A stretch of DNA of 64,000 bases, taken from contig CAWJHQ010000004.1 of the NCBI GenBank assembly GCA_963842775.1, positions 124,001-188,000 of the forward strand, in the 5' to 3' direction. The DNA comes from R-RK-3 sp963842775 (lineage in GTDB: Bacteria > Pseudomonadota > Alphaproteobacteria > Rhizobiales > Rhodomicrobiaceae). This document shows, in pieces, positions 8,066 to 16,914 of this stretch. The notes under the pieces were generated by a model. It saw only the letters and a program-made list of their open reading frames with translations, did not search any database and was not told the DNA's origin. Position numbers and translations under genes: made by a program. Every line of letters starts with the position of its first letter. Position 1 is the stretch's first letter.

Positions 8066-9065
8066 ATGACCGCTTCCCAAATAACTGAACGATCCGAGGA
8101 GCCGTCAGCCGGGAAACCGCCGCTGACGATCCTGCTCGCCGCGCCTCGCGGATTCTGCGCGGGCGTCGACCGGGCCATTCAGATTGTGGAGCTTGCTTTG
8201 CAGCGATTTGGCGCCCCTGTCTATGTGCGCCACGAAATTGTTCACAACCGGACGGTGGTAGAGGAGCTTCGCGCCAAGGGGGCTGTTTTCGTCGAAGAGC
8301 TGGACGAAATCCCTGACACGAACGCACCTGTGGTGTTTTCAGCCCATGGCGTCGCCAAATCCGTGCCGGAGGCAGCGGCCGCGCCGCAATCTGTTTCATC
8401 TCGACGCGACCTGCCCCCTGGTTTCGAAAGTTCACGTCCAGGTTGAGCAGCAATTCGCGCGCGGCCTGGAAACGCTGCTGATCGGTCATGCAAGGCATCC
8501 GGAAGTCGTCGGGACGATGGGGCAATTGCCGGACGGCGCGGTGAAACTCATCGAAACGGCCGCCGATGCCGAGGCATTCGTGCCGCGCGATCCGGAAAAG
8601 CTGGCCTATGTGACGCAGACCACGCTGTCCGTCGACGACACGCGCGAAATCATTGCCATTCTGCAGCGGCGCTTCCCCACCATCGCCGCGCCGCGCAAGA
8701 ACGACATCTGCTATGCGACCTCCAACCGCCAGGACGCGGTGAAAGCCATCGCTCCGAGGGCCGACGCGCTTCTGGTCGTCGGCGCACCCAACAGCTCCAA
8801 CTCGGTCCGCCTTGTCGAGGTCGCGCAAAAAGCGGGCTGCACCAATGCGATGCTTGTGCAAACCGTGCGCGATATCCCTTGGGAACGCCTGACGAATCTG
8901 CGCAGTCTGGGGCTCACGGCAGGCGCGTCGGCGCCAGAGCATCTCATTCAGGAAATCATCGCCGCATTCCGCGATGTTTACGACGTCTCAGTCGAGACCA
9001 TCACCATGGCAACCGAAAACGTGACCTTCAAATTGCCCCGCGCGCTGCAAGACAGCGCGGCCTAG
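8066..9065 (+). CDS. ispH: 4-hydroxy-3-methylbut-2-enyl diphosphate reductase, one frameshift
   Basis: Last step of the MEP isoprenoid pathway: makes IPP and DMAPP with a 4Fe-4S cluster. The three cluster cysteines are visible in APRGFCAGVDRAI, LDATCPLVSKVHVQ and NDICYATSNRQDA. The frame breaks near 8383-8385, where GCGCCGCAAT in place of GCGCGCAAT adds one base; the protein then continues RNLFHLDATCPLV to the stop at 9065. Joined length is about 332 residues, normal for IspH. Divergent from the lipoprotein gene; followed by thrB after 6 bases. Confidence 0.92.
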
Positions 9066-9071
9066 GCCTCC

Positions 9072-10031
9072 ATGGCAGTCTATACCGAAGTTTCGGACGA
9101 GGAGCTGACGGAATTTCTGGCGCGCTACGATATCGGCTCTCTGGTGTCGTTCAAAGGCATCGCCGAAGGCGTGGAGAACAGCAATTACCTGCTGACGACC
9201 GAGAAGGGTCCCTTCTTTCTGACCCTGTATGAAAAGCGCGTGCTTCCCGGCGATCTGCCCTTCTTTCTCGGCCTGATGGACCATCTCGCCGCCCGGAACA
9301 TCCCCTGCCCCACCCCGCTGCGCGATCGCTCGGGCGAAACCCTGCAGAGATTGGCGGGAAAACCAGCCGCGCTCATCTCATTCCTGCCGGGCTATTCAGT
9401 CCGCCGGCCCCGGGTCGAGCACTGCGCGCGGCTCGGCGAAGCGCTGGCCCGCTTTCACCTGGGCGGCAGCACGTTCCAGCAGCGGCGCGACAACGCTCTT
9501 GCACTGGAAGGCTGGGGGAAGCTGGTTGCCGCGACGAGCAGCCGGGCCGATGAACTCAATGAAGGGCTGGCCGGCGAGATCGCGGTGGAGTTTGCCTCTT
9601 TGCAAGGCAGCTGGCCGACCGGCCTTCCCGCCGGGATCATCCATGGCGACCTGTTCCCCGACAATGTGCTGTTCCTCGGCGACGATATCTCCGGGCTGAT
9701 CGACTTCTATTTCGCCTGCAACGATCTTTTCGCCTACGACCTCGCCATCTGCCTGAACGCCTGGTGCTTCGAGCAGCCGAACACGATCAATGTAACGAAG
9801 GCCCGCGCGCTGCTGCGTGGTTACGGCGCGCAGCGGCCGCTGAGCGATGCCGAAATCGAGGCGCTGCCGATTCTGGCGCGCGGCGCGGCGCTGCGTTTCC
9901 TGCTGACCCGCCTCTATGACTGGTTCCACACCGATGAAAACGCGCTGGTCAAACCGAAAGACCCGCTGGAATACCGGCGCAAGCTGCGCTTCCATCAGCA
10001 AGTCAATTCCGCCAATGATTACGGGCTCTGA
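9072..10031 (+). CDS. thrB: Homoserine kinase (ThrB, aminoglycoside-phosphotransferase fold)
   Basis: 319 residues, intact. Phosphorylates homoserine for threonine synthesis. Kinase features of the choline-kinase-like fold are seen: GVENSNYLLTTEKG near the N-terminus, the catalytic loop GIIHGDLFPDNVLF and the metal-binding SGLIDFYFACNDLFAYDLA. It lies 6 bases after ispH and 2 bases before rnhA, a conserved alphaproteobacterial trio, so the three are likely co-transcribed. The next enzyme of the pathway, thrC, is about 20 kb away at 30255. Confidence 0.95.
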   Translation: MAVYTEVSDEELTEFLARYDIGSLVSFKGIAEGVENSNYLLTTEKGPFFLTLYEKRVLPGDLPFFLGLMDHLAARNIPCPTPLRDRSGETLQRLAGKPAALISFLPGYSVRRPRVEHCARLGEALARFHLGGSTFQQRRDNALALEGWGKLVAATSSRADELNEGLAGEIAVEFASLQGSWPTGLPAGIIHGDLFPDNVLFLGDDISGLIDFYFACNDLFAYDLAICLNAWCFEQPNTINVTKARALLRGYGAQRPLSDAEIEALPILARGAALRFLLTRLYDWFHTDENALVKPKDPLEYRRKLRFHQQVNSANDYGL

Positions 10032-10033
10032 AC

Positions 10034-10495
10034 ATGGATGACGCGAAGCCCAGGAAGCCCGTGATCATCTATAGCGACGGCGCCTGTTCGGGCAATCCGG
10101 GGCCGGGCGGCTGGGGGGCGGTGCTGATCTACGGGGATAAGCGGCGGGAAATCAGCGGCGGCGAGCCGCTCACCACCAACAACCGCATGGAGCTGCGCGC
10201 GGCGGCGGAAGCGCTTGCCGCACTCAAGCGGCCGAGCTGCGCCGAATTGCACACGGATTCCGAATATCTCCGCAAGGGCATCACCGAGTGGATCACAAAG
10301 TGGAAGGCGAATGGCTGGAAAACCGCTGGCCGGGAGCCGGTCAAGAACGCTGATCTTTGGCGGCAGCTCGATGAGGCGCGTCAGCGTCACAAGATCAGCT
10401 GGCACTGGGTGAAGGGCCACGCGGGCGAGGCCGAGAATGAGCGGGCCGATGAACTGGCCCGCTCCGGCATGGCGCCTTTTAAGAAGCAGCGCTGA
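10034..10495 (+). CDS. rnhA: Ribonuclease HI
   Basis: 153 residues, normal length. Cleaves RNA in RNA-DNA hybrids. The catalytic acidic residues are all present: D in IIYSDGACSGNPGPGGWG, E in NNRMELRAA, D in LHTDSEYL and D in ENERADELA. It starts 2 bases after thrB stops and is the last gene of the ispH-thrB-rnhA unit, with a hairpin terminator at 10657-10693. Confidence 0.97.
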   Translation: MDDAKPRKPVIIYSDGACSGNPGPGGWGAVLIYGDKRREISGGEPLTTNNRMELRAAAEALAALKRPSCAELHTDSEYLRKGITEWITKWKANGWKTAGREPVKNADLWRQLDEARQRHKISWHWVKGHAGEAENERADELARSGMAPFKKQR

Positions 10496-10656
10496 TCGCA
10501 GCTGCGCGTCGCGGGCGCGAAAGCCACGCTATGAGTTCGATGGGCGCGCGGCCTTTAGACTCTACGAACTGGCTCATGCTCCTCAAAGCAAAAGCGCCAA
10601 TCGCGCGAGGCACGCGATCAGCGCTGTGGGCACATTCGGCGGAGAACGGCGAAACG

Positions 10657-10693
10657 CAAAACCCCATCCTGGTCGCACCAGAATGGGGTTTGC
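10657..10693. terminator. Bidirectional terminator between rnhA and the TAXI gene
   Basis: Strong stem: AAACCCCAT pairs with ATGGGGTTT and the inner CTGGT with ACCAG. T-rich tails are found on both sides (CTTTTGTCTT on the plus strand, TTTTGCG on the minus strand), which suits two converging genes. The rest of 10496-10762 holds no supported gene. Confidence 0.8.
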
Positions 10694-10762
10694 TTTTGTC
10701 TTCATGTGTCTATCGCAAGATCAGCATTCATTCCCCATTTGTGGGATGACGCTGTTGCGGAT

Positions 10763-11949
10763 CTATCGCTGCGTCGACTGCCATTCCAGGAACTTCCTGA
10801 ACAAATCGTCCCGGCGCTGGTTGGTCATCGTCGCGGCGGTTTCGGTCGGCGCTGAGCTGGTGAGGAATCTGGCAAAATCCTGCTTCAGGCGATCCTGGTT
10901 GGCCGCCTGGTCGCGGGTATTCGCCGCGAGCAGCTCCTTGGCGGCGCCGAAGCGTTCCCAGCCCGGCAAGTTCGGCGGCGAGATTCACTTCCTTCCACTT
11001 CGGATGGCGCGGCTTGACCAGGAACTTGTCGAAGTTCTTGAACAGCGCCTCGGTGAATTTCGCCACGCGGCGATACCGGTCGGAGTTGGGCGCCCAGTTG
11101 AACACGGCAAGTACTGCGCCGACCGCGATCGTTTCGATGCTCTGGCCTTCAGCAATCATGTTCGGGTAATCTTCATGCGTCAGGGTCGCCGGCAGGTAAT
11201 CCTCCTGCAACGCGGCCGAATAAGGCACGGGTATGAGCCTAAACTCTTTCGATTCCGCCTTGAGTTTGGCGAAGGCTCCGGTCGGCTTGCCGGCGATCAG
11301 GATGGTCGCGGCAACCTCACCGCGCCTGCATGGCCTCGAACGCGTCGGCCTGCCCCATATTGACTTCCTGGACATTGATCTTCAATGCCTCGAAGATGAG
11401 CTGGCTGGAGACCTGCGAGCCGCTGCCGATGTCGCTGAAGTTGACTTTCTTGCCGGCAAGGTCCTCGATGGTGTTTATGTTCGGCGCAACCAGGAGATGC
11501 ATTTCCTCGTTGTGCAGACGGGTAATGTAACGGAGACGGCCAGCAATATTGCGGCCCACTTCGCCCGTCTTGTTATAGTAGCGCAGGATGTTGGATTGGG
11601 TGATGCCCATGTCGACGCCCCGGAGATACAGGACGTCCTTGGTATTCTGGCCGCCACCCTTGCCGATTACCGGCAATACGCGGAGCTTGTCGCCGTCATC
11701 GAGCACCGCCGACATGTCATAGGCCAGGTACAGATAAGCGCCATTCGGATTGCCCGAAACGATGGTCACCGTATTTGCGTTCAATTCTTCGACAAACTGA
11801 TCGCGTTGCGGCACCGCCCCACCCGGCTGGGTCTCCGCGACCTGGATACGCTGCTGCGCCTCGGCAGGTGCCGTCTGAGCTGAGAGTGCGCTGCTGAGAA
11901 GAAGCGCGCTCGCTGAAAGGAGCATGGATGCTCTGAGATTGTAACGCAT
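10763..11949 (-). CDS. TAXI-family TRAP transporter solute-binding protein, two frameshifts
   Basis: Starts MRYNLRASMLLSASALLLSS with a signal peptide cleaved around ALSAQ. It is a periplasmic binding protein of the TAXI type: VTIVSGNPNGAYLYLAYD, VDMGITQSNILRYY and DLAGKKVNFSDIGSGSQ are typical. The frame breaks near 11321-11327 (extra base before RGEVAATILIAGKPTG) and near 10968-10970 (extra base before PGWERFGAAKEL), after which it ends FLEWQSTQR. Joined length is about 395 residues. No membrane TRAP component (4TM-12TM fusion) is adjacent, so its transporter partner is unknown. Confidence 0.8.
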
Positions 11950-12155
11950 ACGATCGCCTCGTGCCTCGTTTCTTGCCTCGAATGGAACGAATAGGAAGAA
12001 TTTGTGATTATTTTAGGGGGACAATACGCATATGCTCGCCGAAATGCAAAAAAAGGTTTAGGCGATGCCTAATTGCCAGCCGCGCTGGTTAATGGTAGCA
12101 GAAACCTTTTCCGCACAGTCTTACCCGCCATGTATGCGGGAGTGAGAGGCCCCCC

Positions 12156-14118
12156 ATGATCCATTTGACTTTCCCCGACGGTTCCGTTCGCGATTTTAAA
12201 GCCGGCATAACCGGCGTTGAACTGGCCGCCTCCATCTCGAAATCGCTCGCCAAGAAAGCCGTCGCCATCTCCCTGGACGGCAAGCTTGCCGATCTCGCCG
12301 ATCCGATCGGGAAGAGCGGCGCCGTGAAGATCCTGACCCGCGACGACCCGGAAGCGCTGGAGCTCATCCGCCACGACGCCGCCCATGTCATGGCCGAAGC
12401 GGTGCAAGCACTGTATCCGGGCACTCAGGTAACTATCGGCCCCGTGATCGAGAACGGCTTCTATTACGACTTCTTTCGCGATGAAAGCTTTACGCCCGAT
12501 GATCTCGCCAAGATAGAGGCGAAAATGAGGGAAATCATCGCCGCAGACAAACCTTTTACCAAAGATGTCTGGAGCCGGAAGAAAGCCCGAGGACCATTTC
12601 GCCCGCAACGGTGAAATCTTCAAGGTCGAACTGGTCGACGCCATTCCCGAAGGCGAGGATGTGAAGATCTACGCGCAGGGCGAGTGGATGGATCTGTGCC
12701 GCGGTCCGCACATGAATTCGACCGGCAAGGTGGGCAAGGCGTTCAAGCTGCAGAAGCTGGCCGGCGCCTATTGGCGCGGCGATCATCGCAATCCGCAGTT
12801 GCAGCGCATTTACGGCACCGCCTTCGCGAAGCAGGAAGACCTCGACGCCTATCTCAAAATGCTGGAGGAAGCCGAGAAGCGCGACCATCGCCGCCTGGGG
12901 CGCGAGATGGATCTGTTCCACCTCCAGGAAGAGGCGCAGGGCTCCGTCTTCTGGCATCCGAAAGGCTGGACGCTGTTCCAGAGCCTCGTCAACTATATCA
13001 GGCGGGTGCAGAACGCGGCCGGCTTCGTCGAGGTGAACTCGCCCGACATGATGGAGCGCACCCTGTGGGAGCAATCCGGCCATTGGGAGAAATTCCGCGA
13101 GAACATGTATATCGCGGAGACCCCGGACGAGAAGGTCTATTGCTGCAAGCCGATGAATTGCCCCGGCCATGTGCAGATCTTCAAGAACGGCCTCAAGAGC
13201 TATCGCGACCTGCCGCTGAAATTTGCCGAATTCGGCAAGGTGCATCGCTATGAGCCATCCGGCGCGCTGCATGGCATCATGCGCGTGCGCCACTTCACTC
13301 AGGACGACGCGCATACCTTCTGCACCGAGGACCAGCTCAAGGACGAGTGCCTGAAGCTGAACGACATGATCCTGTCGATCTACAAGGATTTCGGCTTCGA
13401 CAAGGTGCATATCAAGCTGGCGACCCGGCCGGAAAAACGCGTCGGCGCCGACGAAGTCTGGGACCGTGCCGAGGCCGCGCTGATGGATGCGATGCGAGGC
13501 GCCGGCGTCGCCTATACGCTGAATGAAGGCGAAGGCGCGTTCTATGGTCCGAAGCTGGAATATACGCTGCGCGACGCCATCGGCCGTGACTGGCAATGCG
13601 GTACGGTGCAGGTCGATCTGAACATGCCGGAGCGTCTCGGCGCCTTCTACATCGGCGCGGATGGCGAAAAGCATGTGCCGGTGATGATCCACCGCGCCAT
13701 CTTCGGTTCGCTCGAACGCTTCACCGGCATTCTGATCGAGAACTATGCCGGACATCTGCCCTTGTGGCTCTCGCCGGTGCAGGCCGTCGTCGCGACCGTC
13801 GTGTCGGACGCGGACGACTATGCGCATGTGGTGGCGGCGGCATTGAAACGAGCGGGACTGCGCGTCGAAACCGATCTGCGCAACGAGAAGATCAACTACA
13901 AGGTGCGCGAGCATTCGGTTGCCAAGGTGCCGGTGCTGCTGGTCGTCGGCAAGCGCGAGGCGGAGGAGCGGACGGTGTCGATCCGCCGGCTCGGAAGCCA
14001 GGCCCAATCCTCGGCAACGCTCGACGAGGCGGTTGCCGAACTTGCTGCGGAAGCCGTGCCGCCGGACCAGCGCGCGATGCTCGGGAGCGCGGCGTCATCC
14101 GGCGCCAAGGCAGCATAG
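12156..14118 (+). CDS. thrS: Threonyl-tRNA synthetase, one frameshift
   Basis: Charges tRNA-Thr. Order of domains: TGS (residues ~1-60), editing-type domain containing HDAAHVMAEAVQALYPG, class II core and C-terminal anticodon-binding domain. Zinc/active-site Cys lies in CCKPMNCPGH; class II motif 2 is MRVRHFTQDDAHTFC and motif 3 is HRAIFGSLERFTGILIENY. The frame breaks near 12585-12588, where AAAGCCCGAGG carries one extra C compared with AAAGCCGAGG; it then continues AEDHFARNGEIFKVELVDAI. Joined length is about 653 residues, as expected. Plus strand, about 200 bases after the divergent TAXI gene. Confidence 0.93.
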
Positions 14119-14140
14119 TGCAGCGCCTCGATATATAACC

Positions 14141-14164
14141 GCGCGGGGATAGTTGTCCCCGCGC
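14141..14164 (+). terminator. Possible terminator after thrS
   Basis: A perfect 9-bp stem GCGCGGGGA / TCCCCGCGC with a 6-base loop lies 23 bases after the thrS stop. The downstream tail is not T-rich, so termination may be weak. Confidence 0.5.
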
Positions 14165-14291
14165 CCAAACTCTTCATTTGCCGTTCAGCCGCTCTCTCTG
14201 CTAGATCAACTCGCTCCGCGAAAACAGCTTTCGGGGATGGAGTTGTTCGAAAAAGTTGTGTGGTGAACGATCAAGAGTGGAGAGAAAAATC

Positions 14292-14837
14292 ATGCGTAGC
14301 TTAATTGCGTTTATGTTCATTGCGATCCTGGCGGTGTCCGGCGCCCAGAGCGTCCGCGCCGATCAGCGGACCGAGGAAGCCCAGGCTCGTCTTTCCGAAC
14401 TTGGCTATGAGGTTACGGTTGACGGCGTCTTTGGCGAGGGCACCGAGCGCGCCGTTCGCAAGTTCCAGAGAGACCGCGGCCTTAATGTGACGGGCGACCT
14501 GAATTCCGACACGCGCGAAGCGCTCTTCAAGGAAGGCGGCAACGAGGGCGGCGGCAACAACGAGGGCACCGCCAACAGCAACAAGGTCGGCAATCTGCAG
14601 TGCCGCGACAGCGTCACGGCAACCGGCTACCGCCGCATCGGCGAAGGCCGCGCCAAATCATCGGCGGAACGCGCCTGGTCGAACAAAGTGGCCACGCTGA
14701 ATGGCTATGGCCTCGCCTATACCGACCTGAAGCTTGCCAAGGAGCAGCAGGTCGTCTGCATCAAGGCCTGCGCGGAATGCACGGTTTCGAAGGTATGCAC
14801 CATCACGGCTGACCCTTGCCGGCCGAATACCGACTGA
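14292..14837 (+). CDS. Secreted peptidoglycan-binding-domain protein
   Basis: 181 residues from MRSLIAFMFIAILAVSG, a signal peptide cleaved near VRADQ, with GAGAG upstream of the ATG. Residues ~27-75 are a PG_binding_1 repeat (EAQARLSELGYEVTVDGVFG, ERAVRKFQRDRGLNVTGDL). A Gly/Asn-rich linker follows, then a Cys-containing C-terminal module: SSAERAWSNKVATLNGYG, then VVCIKACAEC and CTITADPC. That last module resembles the C-terminus of the Asp-rich protein at 1646-2182. Likely a periplasmic wall-associated protein; function unknown. A terminator follows at 14999. Confidence 0.82.
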   Translation: MRSLIAFMFIAILAVSGAQSVRADQRTEEAQARLSELGYEVTVDGVFGEGTERAVRKFQRDRGLNVTGDLNSDTREALFKEGGNEGGGNNEGTANSNKVGNLQCRDSVTATGYRRIGEGRAKSSAERAWSNKVATLNGYGLAYTDLKLAKEQQVVCIKACAECTVSKVCTITADPCRPNTD

Positions 14838-14998
14838 ATATCGCCACGCAAGCGGCGACCGGCATAATTCCAGGTGGGCTTTGACGGCTGCGAGGTCATC
14901 ATCGCCCACAATGATAGAATTCTGGAGAGCAACGAGCAGACCAATTTTATTGTGACAAAAGTCACTTAGTGTAACGCAAGTCACATTCAGAGCTCAAT

Positions 14999-15033
14999 AA
15001 AATGGCCCGCCGCAAATGCGTTCGGGCCATTTT
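14999..15033 (+). terminator. Rho-independent terminator
   Basis: Stem AAAATGGCCCG / CGGGCCATTTT (11 bp) with a 13-base loop, ending in a TTTT run. It lies between the PG-binding protein and the Gly/Tyr-rich protein; I see no gene in 14838-15166. Confidence 0.75.
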
Positions 15034-15166
15034 GCATTCATGGCGATAAATTTCATTAACCATGTCCAGCAGCTTATTTAACCATCTCCTTCAATCTTCA
15101 TTCAAATTTATCGATTAATGCGACATTTTCAATGCAACTTTTCTGCAATTATTAGGACTTCGCGTC

Positions 15167-15769
15167 ATGAGACGATACGTGCCTTACTTAGCGGCTGCTT
15201 TATGCGCCGGTATTCTGACCTTGCTTTCGCCGGCGACCACCGAAGCAGGTCAATTCGCAGGACTCGCTCAGACGATCTCCGCCTCGCAGCAGCAATCCGC
15301 GACGCTGCACCAAGCCGGCTATTATGGCGGGGGGGATTATTACGGCGACGATAAGAAGTCAGATGATGGCGATTACGGCCAGAAGCAGGAATATGACGGC
15401 GGCGCTGATGGCTATGATAAGGGCGGATATGGTGCCGGCGGCTATTACGGCAGCGGCGGCTATGACAAAGGCGGATATGGCGGCAACGGATATTATGGTA
15501 GCGGCGGCTATGACAAAGGCGGCTATAACGACGGAGGTTATGGCGGCGGCGAGAAATACGACGATAATGGCGGCTATAAGAATGGATGCTGCAATGGTTG
15601 CTACAAGAAGAAGTGGGTCTGCGAGGAATCCGAGCCGCGCTGCCGCAGCGCCCGCGAGTGCGTCTGGTATTACGGCAAGGAATATTGCCGCTATGTGCGC
15701 CGCTGCTATGGCGGCGGAGACCGCTATTGCAAATGGGTCTCCTACAGCAGCCACAATTGCGGTTATTAG
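15167..15769 (+). CDS. Secreted Gly/Tyr-rich repeat protein with Cys-rich C-terminus
   Basis: 200 residues. MRRYVPYLAAALCAGILTLL is a signal peptide with likely cleavage at TEA-GQ. Residues 83-130 are three 16-residue repeats of the type YDKGGYGxxGYYGSGG, inside a longer Gly/Tyr/Asp-rich stretch (~50-137). The last ~60 residues change character: ten or more Cys with Lys/Arg and Trp (CCNGCYKKKWVC, CRSARECVWYYGKEYC, RRCYGGGDRYC). It looks like a cell-surface or matrix protein with a disulfide-knit end. AGGACT 10 bases upstream may be the ribosome site. I do not recognise the family. Confidence 0.72.
   Translation: MRRYVPYLAAALCAGILTLLSPATTEAGQFAGLAQTISASQQQSATLHQAGYYGGGDYYGDDKKSDDGDYGQKQEYDGGADGYDKGGYGAGGYYGSGGYDKGGYGGNGYYGSGGYDKGGYNDGGYGGGEKYDDNGGYKNGCCNGCYKKKWVCEESEPRCRSARECVWYYGKEYCRYVRRCYGGGDRYCKWVSYSSHNCGY
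15413..15556 (+). repeat. Three in-frame 48-bp tandem repeats
   Basis: Three 16-codon units encoding YDKGGYGxxGYYGSGG-like segments within the Gly/Tyr-rich protein. Units 1 and 2 are nearly identical; unit 3 departs after YDKGGY. Confidence 0.8.
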
Positions 15770-15796
15770 TTCGGACGTCTCTTCCCTCTGATTGTT

Positions 15797-15827
15797 GAGC
15801 GCGGCCCCGCCAGGGCTGCGCTCTTTA
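15797..15827 (+). terminator. Rho-independent terminator after the Gly/Tyr-rich gene
   Basis: Stem GAGCGCGGCCC / GGGCTGCGCTC (11 bp, one wobble pair, 5-base loop) followed by TTTA. It is 28 bases after the stop codon. The remaining part, 15828-16044, shows no supported gene. Confidence 0.7.
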
Positions 15828-16044
15828 CGTGCCGGCACATAGGCAAACAGAGTCCATCCCGCGACCGGCAAGAGCCGCAGCCCGTTCCGCGCAACCTGAT
15901 CGTCATGGACGAGGATCTGGTGAGCGACCAGGGTTTGGCCCCCGACTGACCGGAGCCAGCCTCATCGGCACCGTTCTGACAGGCGCGCGGCGAGGATGCG
16001 AGGGCGCCGGGAGATAGGCGCACTCCGCCCGCGGCCCGGCTCGC

Positions 16045-16084
16045 TTGACAAAAATCTCGATCGTCCCTAGAACTTTACCAGAAC
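16045..16084 (+). promoter_or_regulatory. ssb promoter with overlapping LexA (SOS) box
   Basis: TTGACA at 16045-16050 and TAGAAC at 16068-16073 are 17 bases apart, a good sigma-70 promoter. GAAC-TTTACCA-GAAC at 16070-16084 is an exact match to the alphaproteobacterial LexA operator GAAC-N7-GAAC and overlaps the -10 element. LexA bound here should block polymerase, so ssb is predicted to be SOS-induced. Confidence 0.82.
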
Positions 16085-16222
16085 ATTAACCATATGCTGG
16101 TCACGAGTGCGGCTGGGCCGATGCGGCAACGCGGCGGTGGAAAAGCGCCCGTCTATACGGCGCGGATATCCACCAAGCGGTAAGATGTCAGCCGAATCGC
16201 GAGGGATGAGGAGAGGCGAGTT

Positions 16223-16726
16223 ATGGCCGGTTCTGTTAACAAGGTCATTCTGGTAGGCAATCTGGGGGCGGACCCTGAGATTCGCCGCACGCAGGACGGC
16301 CGCCCCATCTGCAATATGCGCATAGCGACGTCCGAGAATTGGCGCGACAAAGCCACCGGCGAACGCCGCGAAAAGACGGACTGGCACACCGTCGTGATCT
16401 TCAATGAGGGGCTTTGCAAAATCGCCGAGCAATATCTGCGGAAAGGCTCGAAGGTCTATCTCGAAGGTCAGTTGCAGACGCGCAAATGGCAGGATCAAAG
16501 CGGCCAGGACCGCTATTCCACAGAGGTCGTATTGCAGGGTTTCAACAGCAACTTGACCATGCTCGATGGCCGCGCTGGAGCGGGCGGCGGGATGAACGAG
16601 GAAACCACTCCGTATGACAGCGGCAACGAGCGCCGCTCCACGGGCGGAAAGTCGCGCGGCGACAGCAGCGGTGGTGGCGGAAGTCCCAGCTTCGATAAGG
16701 ATTTGGACGACGAAATTCCGTTTTGA
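16223..16726 (+). CDS. ssb: Single-stranded DNA-binding protein
   Basis: 167 residues, normal. OB-fold in the first ~110 residues: NKVILVGNLGADPEIRRTQ, ICNMRIATSENWRDKATGE and YLRKGSKVYLEGQLQTRKWQ. A flexible Gly/Ser-rich tail follows and ends DLDDEIPF, the acidic tip used to recruit repair and replication partners. GAGAGG upstream is the ribosome site. It has its own SOS-type promoter at 16045-16084 and precedes gyrA, as in other Rhizobiales. Confidence 0.97.
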   Translation: MAGSVNKVILVGNLGADPEIRRTQDGRPICNMRIATSENWRDKATGERREKTDWHTVVIFNEGLCKIAEQYLRKGSKVYLEGQLQTRKWQDQSGQDRYSTEVVLQGFNSNLTMLDGRAGAGGGMNEETTPYDSGNERRSTGGKSRGDSSGGGGSPSFDKDLDDEIPF

Positions 16727-16914
16727 CGGGCGAAGCGGGATTGTTTCGCTACGGGAACTCTACAGCTTGCATCGGGTAACGATGCCGCATGTTGATGCGG
16801 GACGTCCCCGGGTTGCGTTCCGAGCGTCTCCCCGTCTATAGTCCCGGCGAAAAGTCATATTTATGGAGCCCGGCGTATTCCCTCTGGGCAAAGCATTCAC
16901 AGTCCGGCTGACAA

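Noticed and set aside
10479..10667. A 62-residue minus-strand frame between rnhA and the TAXI gene
   Set aside because: No ribosome site, starts inside the terminator hairpin, overlaps rnhA; no independent support for a gene.
10763..11949. A complete TRAP transporter operon around the TAXI protein
   Set aside because: Neighbours are rnhA and thrS; no membrane subunit is present on either side.
11950..12155. T-box or attenuator upstream of thrS
   Set aside because: No T-box consensus, no terminator/antiterminator pair and no Thr-rich leader peptide were found.
12556..14007. A 483-residue minus-strand frame opposite thrS
   Set aside because: Complete overlap with thrS and low-complexity shadow composition.
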